NCBI GenBank assembly: GCA_900553255.1
Contig: USCI01000053.1
Location: 1-17,505 of the forward strand
DNA: 17,505 nucleotides
Direction: 5' to 3'
Source: an uncultured Oscillospiraceae bacterium
Lineage (GTDB): Bacteria; Bacillota; Clostridia; Oscillospirales; Acutalibacteraceae
Positions 8,490-15,607 of the stretch are shown here, in pieces; within the stretch, counting starts at the first letter, position 1, and each line of letters begins with the position of its first letter. The translations under genes were made by a program, and so were the position numbers. The notes under the pieces are model-generated. The model was not told the origin of the DNA. It ran no database searches and saw only the letters and a list, made by a program, of their open reading frames with translations.

Positions 8490-9111
8490 TCTGGACGGCG
8501 TGATCGTGGATACTGCCAAATATCACTATCTCGCCTGGAAACGTCTGGCCCAGGAGCTCGGTTTCGTGTTCACCGAAAAGGATAACGAACGCCTCAAGGG
8601 CGTCAGCCGTATGGCCTCGCTGGATATTCTTCTGGAAGTGGGCGGGATTTCCATGACACCGGAGCAAAAAGAGGCAGCCGCCGCCAGAAAAAACGCCTGG
8701 TATGTGGACTATATCCGGCAGATCGATAAAAGCGAGTTGCTCCCCGGCGCCCGCGAATACCTGCTGTGGCTTCGTGAAAGGGGTGTACGCACCGCTCTGG
8801 GGTCCGCCAGTAAAAACGCCGGCATTATCCTCGAAAACACCGGGATTCAGTCCCTTTTTGATGCCGTGGTTGACGGAGGGCACGTCTCCCGGGCAAAACC
8901 GGATCCGGAGGTGTTCCTTCTGGCGGCCGCACGGCTGCATCTGAATCCCCCGCAGTGTGCGGTGTTCGAGGACGCCGCCGCCGGCGTGCAGGCCGCGCTG
9001 GCGGGCGGCATGACCGCAGTCGGCGTTGGCGATCCCCTCGTTCTTGCCCGCGCGCATCGTGTCATCCCCGGCCTAAATTATGCCGATAGTATCCGTGACC
9101 TTTGGGAATAG
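8464..9111 (+). CDS. pgmB: Beta-phosphoglucomutase
   Basis: Converts beta-D-glucose 1-phosphate, the expected GH65 product, to glucose 6-phosphate, feeding glycolysis. It is a 215-residue HAD-superfamily protein. FDLDG holds the nucleophile Asp9 and acid/base Asp11. The beta-PGM hallmarks His21 and the GVSRMASL substrate loop (46-53, Arg49) are present, as are Ser114/Ala115/Ser116, Lys145 in KPDPEVF, and the magnesium ligands Glu169-Asp170 in FEDAAAG. Length and residue numbering match the studied Lactococcus lactis enzyme almost position for position. The start ATG lies inside the GH65 gene, in another frame, with AAGGAG/GAGG at 8446-8454 upstream, so the two are probably translationally coupled. 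A longer in-frame opening from 8128 is only a read-through of the GH65 region. Confidence 0.95.
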   Translation: MPLLGAIFDLDGVIVDTAKYHYLAWKRLAQELGFVFTEKDNERLKGVSRMASLDILLEVGGISMTPEQKEAAAARKNAWYVDYIRQIDKSELLPGAREYLLWLRERGVRTALGSASKNAGIILENTGIQSLFDAVVDGGHVSRAKPDPEVFLLAAARLHLNPPQCAVFEDAAAGVQAALAGGMTAVGVGDPLVLARAHRVIPGLNYADSIRDLWE

Positions 9112-9126
9112 GAAGGAGCCAGAATT

Positions 9127-9987
9127 ATGCGTAGTGTTGAGTATATTCAGGATCCCTGTTTTGTCCACGGCTTTCAAATCCACGGCGTTTCGCAGGATCA
9201 GGGGTATATCGCCCTGTATCCCGGCATGGACGATCGGTTCCCCCAATGGAATATCGCCCAATGGGCTGTGTACCGTCATCCGCTGACCTCCGATACCCCC
9301 AGGCTGGATTTCCCCGGCGGGTATCAGTACCGGACGCCTTCCCACACCGTTACCGTGCACCCGCAGGACGACGACTGCCTTCTTCGGCTGGAACTGCGAT
9401 CTTCGCAGGAATACGGCGAACATATCCGGAAGGAGGGAGAGGGGTGGCCGCATCTCCTCATTGATCAGGCCATCCCTGACGATCTCCCCCCTCTCGGACA
9501 ATTAAACAGTCTGGTTTACCGGGCGCAGCTTCGGCTCGATTACTGTACCACCAGCCTCGATACGGCCAAATTCGACCCCGAGCTGCACGGGGCGCAGATC
9601 GTGCAGTTTTTTACCGTTTGGGACCCGGTTTCTGACAACTACATCTGGTTTGGCATTCCTTTCTTCGATACCCGTCACTCGATTTATCCTGGTTATATCA
9701 ATATAGACGGCGGCAAGGATGACGCCACCGGCAAGCTGATTTACACCAGCTCACAGCTGCCCTTTTTCCGCGGCTCCGTCAGCTGCGGGGAATGGGTCGT
9801 CATGGAAGCCGATATTCTCCCTATCCTGCGCGAGGCCGTCGCTGAGGCCCGCAGAAGACAGATCTCTTTTCCAGATAATATCGATAACCTGCGGCTCACC
9901 ACCAATAACCTCGGCTGGGAAATGTTCGCCGCTTATGACGGCGCCTTCTCCATCCGTGAACTATCCTTGACGGGGGCGTTGCTATGA
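9127..9987 (+). CDS. Unknown protein A2, paralogue of the protein at 2048
   Basis: A 286-residue protein, second member of the A family in this operon. Blocks matching A1 are WPHLLID (107-113), HGAQIVQFF (154-162), YIWFGIPFFDTRHS (172-185), WVVMEADILPILREAVAEAR (223-242) and NLGWEMFAAYD (261-271). The N-terminal third has diverged strongly from A1. No signal peptide, membrane segment or known catalytic motif is visible; the strand-rich pattern suggests a beta-sandwich. The start ATG has AAGGAG (9113-9118) at 8 nt spacing and lies 15 nt after pgmB. The stop overlaps the GH95 start as ATGA, so the two are coupled. Placement directly before GH95 mirrors A1 before the GH106-like gene. Function unknown: either a new glycosidase family or a protein that assists or binds the substrate of the neighbouring enzyme. 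Confidence 0.85.
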   Translation: MRSVEYIQDPCFVHGFQIHGVSQDQGYIALYPGMDDRFPQWNIAQWAVYRHPLTSDTPRLDFPGGYQYRTPSHTVTVHPQDDDCLLRLELRSSQEYGEHIRKEGEGWPHLLIDQAIPDDLPPLGQLNSLVYRAQLRLDYCTTSLDTAKFDPELHGAQIVQFFTVWDPVSDNYIWFGIPFFDTRHSIYPGYINIDGGKDDATGKLIYTSSQLPFFRGSVSCGEWVVMEADILPILREAVAEARRRQISFPDNIDNLRLTTNNLGWEMFAAYDGAFSIRELSLTGALL

Positions 9988-12329
9988 CGGCGGAATATCC
10001 TTCGGCCGACGCCGGCCGGCAACCGACGCTGTGGTATACCCATCCGGCCTCCGACTGGAACGCCGCCCTGCCTCTGGGCAACGGCAGGCTCGGCGCTATG
10101 GTGTTCGGGGATCCTTTTCAGGAAAGGATCCCGCTGAATGAAGAAACGCTTTGGACCGGATACCCTCGCGATTCGACAGTCCCCGACGCTGTCCTGCGGC
10201 TTGAAGAAGTGCGGCAGCTACTGGAGTGCGGAAAAAATCTAGACGCTCAGGCAATTATCGAAAAGACTATGCTGGGCAGTGAGGGGGATGCCTATCTCCC
10301 TCTTGGCGACCTGCTGCTGCGTTTCCCGGAAACCACGCCGGTCACCGACTATCGGCGCGAACTGTTTCTTGCGGACGGGTTGTGCACCGTATCCTATCGG
10401 GCCGGCGATACCATGTACCGGCGCGAAATGCTAGCTAGCGCGGTACATGACGTACTGGCTTTCCGATTCACCGCAAGCGGGAGCGACCCGCTCTGCTTTG
10501 AAGCGTCGATGACCAGCCCGCTGCGGCACAATATCACCGGCACGGCCAATCGTCTGTTTATGGAGGGGGAGTGCCCCTCGGATAACGATATGCAGTATTC
10601 TTCCCTGCCGGAGCAGAAGGGGGTGCGGTTTTTCTGCTGTCTGGAAATGCACAGCGACGGTATCGTTGGGCAAAACGACGGCCGGCTGTCGGTACGAGAT
10701 GCCCATGAGGCGGTTCTGTATCTTTCGGTGAAAACCAGCTTTCAGGGTTATGATACGCCGCCCGTGCCCGGCGACAGTGCATACCCGGAGAAGTGCTTGG
10801 ATGTCCTGAACGCCCTGCCGCCGGATTATGCCGCCGTTCAGCATGCGCATATCCGCGATTTCCGTTCCCTGTTTGACCGGGTGGCGTTATCCCTGACGGA
10901 AAACCACAGGGCCGCTCTCCCCACGGATGAGCGGCTGGAGGCCTTTCAAAAGGACAAGGACGATCCCGGCCTGTATCCCCTTCTGTTCCATTACGGACGG
11001 TATCTGCTGATTTCTTCCTCACGCGAAAACAGCCAGCCGTCCAATCTTCAGGGGATTTGGAACGCCGAACTCCGCGCGCCATGGAAGTCGAATTATACGC
11101 TTAACATCAATACCGAAATGAACTACTGGCCTGCTCCCGTGTGTAATTTGCCCGAACTTGAGCGGCCGCTGCTGCGTATGACGCGGGAACTGGCCGAGGC
11201 GGGAAAGAAAACCGCGCGCGTTCATTATGGCGCCAGAGGCTTTGTCTGTCATCATAACACCGATCTGTGGCGCAAAACCACACCGGTATGCGGCCGCGCC
11301 AATCATGCGTATTGGAATATGGGCGGGGTGTGGCTGAGCTGGCAGATGTTTGAGCATTACCGGTTCACCCTGGACAGGGATTATCTGAAAAATGACGCTT
11401 ATCCCGTGATGAAGGAGGCGGCGCTGTTCTGTCTTGACCAGCTTCGTACAGGGCAGAACGGTCTTTTGCACGCCACACCGTCGACCTCGCCGGAAAACTG
11501 GTTTCTTTCGGAAGGAACCCCCTGTGCGGTTTCCTCATTCACCACCATGAGCCATGCCCTGATCCGGCATCTCTTCCGCGCCTGCATCAGCGCTGCGGAG
11601 GAATTGCGTATTGACGCTGCCCTCCGGGACGAACTTGCCGCCTGTCTGGACAGATTGGAACCCTATCATGTAGGAAGCCGCGGCCAGCTTCTGGAATGGG
11701 ATAAGGAATATCCGGAAACCGATCCACACCATCGCCACATATCCCAGATCTTCGGTCTGTATCCGGGAGAAGATCTGCTCGACCCCGATCATCCCGAGTG
11801 GGCGGACGCCTGCCGAAGGACATTGTCCGAGCGGGGAGATGACGGAGCCGGATGGAGCCTGGCCTGGAAAGTCAGTCTTTGGGCGCGCCTGCGCGATGGT
11901 AACCATGCGCTACGGCTGCTGCAAAATCAGCTTCGCGCTGTCCGTACCAGCACTATTTCTTATGAGGGCGGCGGCGGTTCCTATCCGAATCTGCTCGACG
12001 CCCATCCTCCTTTTCAGATTGACGGCAATTTCGGCATCACAGCAGGTATCGCTGAAATGCTGATGCAGTCCCATCACAACCGCATCCGGCTGCTTCCCGC
12101 TTTGCCTGACGATTGGAAGGAGGGAGCCGTCCGCGGACTGCTGGCTCGTGGAAACATCCGGGTGGATATTCTCTGGCATGACGGACAGCTCACGCAGGCG
12201 GCATTTCACGCAGGAGACAATACCAGCCTTCGTATCGAATATCAGGATATCCATGCGGTGTTTTCGCTCGCTCAAGGGGCCTCCATACAGGTGGACGGTC
12301 TCCTTCGCCCCATTTGCCCCATATATTAA
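9984..12329 (+). CDS. GH95 glycoside hydrolase (alpha-L-fucosidase or alpha-L-galactosidase type)
   Basis: A 781-residue inverting exo-glycosidase of family GH95, whose members release alpha-1,2-linked L-fucose or L-galactose. The N-terminal beta domain opens with LWYTHPASDWNAALPLGNGRLGAMVFG and PLNEETLWTG (about 16-59), a GH95 signature. The alpha-barrel has LNINTEMNYWPA (373-384; Asn374 and Asn376 help activate water), STSPENW (500-506) with the likely general acid Glu504, and PPFQIDGNFG (675-684) with conserved Asp680. A C-terminal beta domain follows LLPALPDDW. All key residues known from bifidobacterial AfcA are present, so it should be active. No signal peptide, so it acts on imported sugar. 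Its ATG overlaps the A2 stop codon. It is the last gene of the operon. Fucose versus galactose cannot be decided by eye. Confidence 0.92.
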   Translation: MTAEYPSADAGRQPTLWYTHPASDWNAALPLGNGRLGAMVFGDPFQERIPLNEETLWTGYPRDSTVPDAVLRLEEVRQLLECGKNLDAQAIIEKTMLGSEGDAYLPLGDLLLRFPETTPVTDYRRELFLADGLCTVSYRAGDTMYRREMLASAVHDVLAFRFTASGSDPLCFEASMTSPLRHNITGTANRLFMEGECPSDNDMQYSSLPEQKGVRFFCCLEMHSDGIVGQNDGRLSVRDAHEAVLYLSVKTSFQGYDTPPVPGDSAYPEKCLDVLNALPPDYAAVQHAHIRDFRSLFDRVALSLTENHRAALPTDERLEAFQKDKDDPGLYPLLFHYGRYLLISSSRENSQPSNLQGIWNAELRAPWKSNYTLNINTEMNYWPAPVCNLPELERPLLRMTRELAEAGKKTARVHYGARGFVCHHNTDLWRKTTPVCGRANHAYWNMGGVWLSWQMFEHYRFTLDRDYLKNDAYPVMKEAALFCLDQLRTGQNGLLHATPSTSPENWFLSEGTPCAVSSFTTMSHALIRHLFRACISAAEELRIDAALRDELAACLDRLEPYHVGSRGQLLEWDKEYPETDPHHRHISQIFGLYPGEDLLDPDHPEWADACRRTLSERGDDGAGWSLAWKVSLWARLRDGNHALRLLQNQLRAVRTSTISYEGGGGSYPNLLDAHPPFQIDGNFGITAGIAEMLMQSHHNRIRLLPALPDDWKEGAVRGLLARGNIRVDILWHDGQLTQAAFHAGDNTSLRIEYQDIHAVFSLAQGASIQVDGLLRPICPIY

Positions 12330-12360
12330 GACTGAAAATATCGAATATTAATCAATTTTT

Positions 12361-12390
12361 TTGTTCAACTGAGAAAATTATAAATATAAA
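12361..12390 (+). promoter_or_regulatory. Candidate promoter of the exported-protein unit
   Basis: TTGTTC (-35, 12361-12366), an 18-bp spacer and TATAAA (-10, 12385-12390) lie in the AT-rich gap before the discoidin gene. The -35 hexamer equals that of the first operon. The -10 falls inside the shared element, so the element could simply be promoter sequence here. If used, the leader is about 150 nt long. Confidence 0.4.
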
Positions 12391-12405
12391 TGGGGTTTCT
12401 TTATT
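12379..12405. repeat. Second copy of the AT-rich 27-bp element
   Basis: Matches 1933-1959 at 22 of 27 positions without gaps. It lies 143 bp upstream of the discoidin start codon and overlaps the -10 box proposed there. See the first copy for the comparison. Confidence 0.35.
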
Positions 12406-12548
12406 TATCAATGCCGGCAAAATCAGTATCCTTGACTTGGGAGGGAAATCACGGATGGACGCACCGTATGCCGATCCATACGCAAGGTAGGCCGTCCGTA
12501 CGTTTTGTCAGAAATCTGCAAAAACAGCGGAAAGGAAGGATGAATCAA

Positions 12549-14108
12549 ATGAAGTTCAGGAAAGTCACAGGCATTCTGCTGGCCGCCTCCATGCTCTGCG
12601 GTATGTGGGGCGTGATGGGTGCCTCCGCCGACGAGCAGCCGGTGTCCCAGAAGGTAGATCTCTCCTACCTGCTGGACGGCCATTTTGCTGGAGGTACGGT
12701 GGATCAGGGCAACGCACTGGAAAGCTGGGACTGCATCGATGGCCAGGCCAGCCCCCAGAACGGCCAGGTGATCCAGGTCAGCTCCTCCCAGCAGGCTGGC
12801 TGGGGCGTCGCTAAAGGCGCACTGATCGACAAGGTAGAATGGTATATGCCCGACGGTTCCTGGGGAATGCCCGGCTGGGGTTATATGAGCGTTCCCGTTA
12901 CCAATGCCGATCCCGCCGACCTGTCCATCAACGAATGGATCGTTCTCGACCTGCAGCAGACCTATCTCGTCGATAAGGTCTTCTACAGCATCATGAACTC
13001 CTGGGACAACCAGGGCGTGCCTGCCGACCTCACCATCGGCGTCTCCGACGACGGCATTACCTTCGACAAGGTGGCGGAAGCAACCGGCCTGACCTACGAG
13101 GATGCCGTGAAAAACGATCAGGGCGCAGCAACCGGTGTCTTTGAGTTTGCCATCGATCCGGTCGAGTGCCGCTATATCCGCCTGAAGGTCACCAAGCTGG
13201 CCGGTCAGATCGGCACTTCGACCGCGCTGTGCCTGACCGAGCTGGGCATTTACAGCACCACCGAGAACCAGCAGATCATGCCGGAGCCCCTTCCCACGAC
13301 CACTACGACTACCACGACTACGACCACCACGACCACCACGACAGCCACCGAGGCTACCACCACCACCGAAGCCCCTGAAGAGCTGGTGTTTAAAAAGCTG
13401 GATCTGTCCACCTTGATCACCGGCTTGACCATGCCGCCTCCAGCAGGCTATAATGAGTGGGACGAAGAGGGAAAGGTCATTACCGTTTCCAACTCGTACG
13501 AGAGCGTCTGGATGGGCGGTACCGGCAAGGCCTATCTCATCGACGGGAAAAACTCCCCCTGCGAATGGGTAGAGGGTCAGGGCGTACAGTCGGAAGGCAT
13601 GTTCATCTCCGCGTTCTTTGACGGAGAAACCGCTAATTGCTCCCCGGAGGTGCCCGCAACCGTGACCATCAACCTCGGCCGCGAATATGTCCTTAACCAG
13701 ATCGCGTTTTATACCCTCTGGGTCGGCAGCGGCAAGGGTATGCCTACCGACTTCACCATCTCCGTATCCATGGACGGCAAAAACTTTACCGATGTCGTCG
13801 TGAAAACCGATTTCCAGCCTGTGGCCGATACCAACAAGTATTCGTTCTCCTTTGAAGAGATCAACGCTCAGTATGTCCGCCTAAACGCTACCCGTATCCA
13901 TACCGATATCGAAGGTATGGCCGGTAAGACCGATATGGGTCTGACGGAACTGGAAGTATGGGGCGCCCTGCCGCTCGGCGCCGAAGAAGAGCCTGATGTC
14001 AATACCGGCAACACTAGCATGATAGTTCTGTTTATCCTGTCCGGCATCAGCGCGCTTTGCATGGCCGTCATCGTGATCGCGGTCAAAAAACGCGCACAGA
14101 AATTCTGA
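12549..14108 (+). CDS. Secreted tandem discoidin (F5/8 type C-like) protein with Thr linker and wall-anchor-like tail
   Basis: A 519-residue surface protein, probably a glycan-binding scaffold with no enzyme domain. It has a signal peptide (1-27, basic start then a hydrophobic core ending ASA), discoidin-like domain 1 (about 36-236, closing YIRLKVTKL..CLTELGIY), a linker of 16 consecutive Thr (250-265) continuing Thr/Glu/Ala-rich to 276, discoidin-like domain 2 (about 283-472, closing YVRLNATRI..GLTELEVW), then VNTGN, a hydrophobic segment (about 490-512) and KKRAQK. The tail has the order of a sortase signal, but the motif reads DVNTG in place of LPxTG, so it may use a divergent sortase or simply stay membrane-bound. 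Of two close ATGs, 12549 has AAGGA at 8 nt, while 12540 abuts the Shine-Dalgarno. The long in-frame extension from 12390 lacks a ribosome site. Binding target unknown. Confidence 0.85.
   Translation: MKFRKVTGILLAASMLCGMWGVMGASADEQPVSQKVDLSYLLDGHFAGGTVDQGNALESWDCIDGQASPQNGQVIQVSSSQQAGWGVAKGALIDKVEWYMPDGSWGMPGWGYMSVPVTNADPADLSINEWIVLDLQQTYLVDKVFYSIMNSWDNQGVPADLTIGVSDDGITFDKVAEATGLTYEDAVKNDQGAATGVFEFAIDPVECRYIRLKVTKLAGQIGTSTALCLTELGIYSTTENQQIMPEPLPTTTTTTTTTTTTTTTTATEATTTTEAPEELVFKKLDLSTLITGLTMPPPAGYNEWDEEGKVITVSNSYESVWMGGTGKAYLIDGKNSPCEWVEGQGVQSEGMFISAFFDGETANCSPEVPATVTINLGREYVLNQIAFYTLWVGSGKGMPTDFTISVSMDGKNFTDVVVKTDFQPVADTNKYSFSFEEINAQYVRLNATRIHTDIEGMAGKTDMGLTELEVWGALPLGAEEEPDVNTGNTSMIVLFILSGISALCMAVIVIAVKKRAQKF
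13296..13376 (+). repeat. ACN-codon repeat encoding the poly-Thr linker
   Basis: Sixteen Thr codons in a row (13296-13343), using ACG, ACC, ACT and ACA mixed, then a Thr/Ala/Glu stretch. Low-complexity DNA inside the discoidin gene. The mixed codons suggest selection for the protein linker rather than a recent pure microsatellite, though slippage here could vary linker length. Confidence 0.8.
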
Positions 14109-14154
14109 TCCCACTGCTGCGGCGATCCATTGACAGCCAAACGATGAAGGATTT

Positions 14155-14197
14155 AGGATGGAGAAGCGGCCTTTGTTTAGGAAGCTTTCTCCATCTT
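14155..14197 (+). terminator. Hairpin after the discoidin gene, possible weak terminator
   Basis: GATGGAGAA (14157-14165) pairs perfectly with TTCTCCATC (14187-14195), extendable by one G-U and one A-U pair, with a 21-nt loop. A pyrimidine-rich TTCCTTTATT follows, but no clean U run. It may reduce read-through from the discoidin gene or protect the upstream mRNA. A TTGACA at 14130-14135 with TAGGAT 18 bp on (14154-14159) could instead be a promoter at the same place. The two readings compete. Confidence 0.35.
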
Positions 14198-14210
14198 CCT
14201 TTATTCCCAT

Positions 14211-14234
14211 ACCCGTACCGGTTCCCGGACGGGT
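14211..14234 (+). promoter_or_regulatory. GC-rich mRNA hairpin just upstream of the first lipoprotein ribosome site
   Basis: ACCCGT (14211-14216) and CCGG (14218-14221) pair with CCGG (14225-14228) and ACGGGT (14229-14234): ten pairs with one bulged A and a 3-nt TTC loop. It ends seven nt before the AAAGGA Shine-Dalgarno (14241-14246). No U tract follows, so it is not a terminator. It could shape translation initiation or mRNA stability. Confidence 0.45.
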
Positions 14235-14253
14235 CAACAGAAAGGATGAACGC

Positions 14254-15537
14254 ATGGTGAAGGCTTATTCCCTTCGGCGTCTGCTTTTCGGTCTTGTTTG
14301 TGCAGCATGGCTTGTTTTTACGGCTTCGGGCTGCGCCGATACTACCGCTGGAAGCTCCGCGACGGAATCCTCCTCTACCCCGGATCAGCTGTCCTCCGTG
14401 CCGGACAACTCCTCGCAATCGTCCGATCCTGTCAGCTACCCGGAAAAAGAGTTTGATCCGGTCAATCCCGATCTTCTTTACGGCGTTTGTTATGTGCAAT
14501 ATTCCATGTCCAGCCGCGTGGACAACGCTACCGCTGCTGAATTGATCTCCGGTATCGGTGCAAAGAGCGTTCGCGTATGGAACCATATCACCTATATCAT
14601 GGACGAAAATAACAACGTGTCGGAATCCGCTGCTGCAACTTATCACGAACTCTATAAGCTGCTTAAAGACAACGGCGTGGAACAGATCATCGGCATGAGC
14701 CATTTCCACTTCCTGGATGAAAAGTATTTTCCAAACAGCGACGGGTGGAATTCCACCACTTGGGTACCTGAGCGAGATACCACACCCGGCTCCGAATACA
14801 TGCAGTTCCTTGCGTATTATGAACAGGCATGGAAAACGCTGGCGGCCGAATTTCCTGAGGTGGACTGCTGGGAAATGGGCAATGAGATGAACCATGACCC
14901 CTTCCTCAACCCTATCAATTACACCGATGGCACCAACGGCGTCGCGCCTTTCTCTTTGATGGAAAAGGCTGATATTACCACCGATATGATGTTCGCCGCC
15001 CACAAGGGTATTAAAGCGGGTAACCCCGATGCTACTACCATCATGCCAGCTATGGCGCCGGTGGACGGGATTTACGGCGTGATGATGCGGCAGTACCTCG
15101 AACGGATCTACGAAAACATCGACAGCGGTGAATTCGGTTCTACCAATTCCGACGACTTCTTCGATGCCCTTGCCTGGCATCTCTATGCCAATTCGGAACC
15201 GGACGAGGATTGGGTTCAAGTTAACCTCGACCTCTATGCAATCGCGCAGGCACACGGCGACGATGGAAAAAAGGTCTATCTGACCGAGGTCGGCTATCCC
15301 GATTCCGGAAACCCGGTTACCGATCAGACGCAGGCCGAGTGGGTTAAGGAGATGTACCGCCTAACCAAGGAAGAACTGCCGTTTGTGGAGTCCATTCATT
15401 ACTACCGCCTGTTCGATGACGGGGCGGATTCCTATGGCCTTTTCCGCGATCCGGCCGTAACCGGTGGAAAAATCTCCATTAAGGAAAAAGGCCGAGCGTA
15501 CGTCGAAGCCGCCGGCGGTTCCGGCAGCTTCAGCTGA
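14254..15537 (+). CDS. Lipoprotein glycoside hydrolase, clan GH-A fold, copy 1
   Basis: A 427-residue surface lipoprotein, probably a retaining glycosidase. The signal peptide has lipobox TASGC with lipidated Cys27, then a Ser/Thr-rich tether (about 28-65). A TIM barrel (about 72-425) follows, with CWEMGNEMNHDPF (205-217) holding the probable acid/base Glu211, and YLTEVGYPDSG (342-352) holding the probable nucleophile Glu345. WHLYANSE (308-315) and IHYYRLFDDG (381-390) line the likely active site. The two-Glu pattern is that of clan GH-A (GH5/GH39-like), but I cannot name a family or substrate. The ATG at 14254 has AAAGGA at 7 nt. The in-frame ATG at 14158 also has AAGGA at 6 nt, but would put 58 residues before the lipid Cys and has no counterpart in the paralogue. 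The product of 15608-16864 is closely similar. Confidence 0.83.
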   Translation: MVKAYSLRRLLFGLVCAAWLVFTASGCADTTAGSSATESSSTPDQLSSVPDNSSQSSDPVSYPEKEFDPVNPDLLYGVCYVQYSMSSRVDNATAAELISGIGAKSVRVWNHITYIMDENNNVSESAAATYHELYKLLKDNGVEQIIGMSHFHFLDEKYFPNSDGWNSTTWVPERDTTPGSEYMQFLAYYEQAWKTLAAEFPEVDCWEMGNEMNHDPFLNPINYTDGTNGVAPFSLMEKADITTDMMFAAHKGIKAGNPDATTIMPAMAPVDGIYGVMMRQYLERIYENIDSGEFGSTNSDDFFDALAWHLYANSEPDEDWVQVNLDLYAIAQAHGDDGKKVYLTEVGYPDSGNPVTDQTQAEWVKEMYRLTKEELPFVESIHYYRLFDDGADSYGLFRDPAVTGGKISIKEKGRAYVEAAGGSGSFS

Positions 15538-15558
15538 TTCCCTTTCATCATCAACGCA

Positions 15559-15600
15559 GGGGGACGGCATCTTCGGAGCCGTCCCTCCTACTATTAGGAG
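15559..15600 (+). promoter_or_regulatory. Double hairpin masking the ribosome site of the second lipoprotein
   Basis: Hairpin 1: GGGACGGC (15561-15568) pairs with GCCGTCCC (15578-15585); beyond a bulged A the inner TC/GA pairs close a TTCG loop, a known extra-stable tetraloop type. Hairpin 2: CTCCTA (15585-15590) pairs with TAGGAG (15595-15600) across a CTAT loop, burying the Shine-Dalgarno AGGAG (15596-15600). The two share base 15585, so they adjoin or compete. No U tract follows. Together they look like a translational control element. Confidence 0.55.
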
Positions 15601-15607
15601 AATAATC

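Larger units (their letters stand above)
12330..12548. other. 219-bp gap between the cytoplasmic and exported units
   Basis: No gene is supported. It begins with a weak AT inverted repeat AATAT-CGA-ATATT followed by seven T (12356-12362), a poor terminator candidate. It then holds the promoter proposed at 12361-12390, the shared AT-rich element (12379-12405) and a foldable stretch: CGTATG-CCGATC-CATACG (12465-12482) nested inside GGACG/CGTCC arms (12457-12461 with 12493-12497). The leader of the discoidin gene may therefore be structured. Confidence 0.45.

Noticed and set aside
9111..12329. Internal promoter before A2 or GH95
   Set aside because: Only 15 nt separate pgmB from A2, A2 overlaps GH95, and no paired -35/-10 boxes were evident; a single operon is the simpler reading.
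12338..12362. AT inverted repeat plus seven T after GH95 as an intrinsic terminator
   Set aside because: The stem is five A-T-only pairs and not adjacent to the T run, too weak to claim; it is only noted within the gap description.
12390..12548. In-frame N-terminal extension of the discoidin protein, or a separate small gene
   Set aside because: There is no Shine-Dalgarno before the ATG at 12390, and the extension would place over 50 residues before a normal signal peptide. The ATG at 12549 has a good ribosome site.
13296..13376. Repeated ACN triplets as a CRISPR-like or mobile-element repeat
   Set aside because: The repeat is in frame, encodes a Thr linker between two domains and has no spacer structure.
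15464..15607. Longer form of the second lipoprotein starting inside the first lipoprotein gene
   Set aside because: The extension would overlap the end of copy 1 in another frame and bury the signal peptide; the ATG at 15608 has AGGAG at 7 nt and gives a standard lipoprotein leader.
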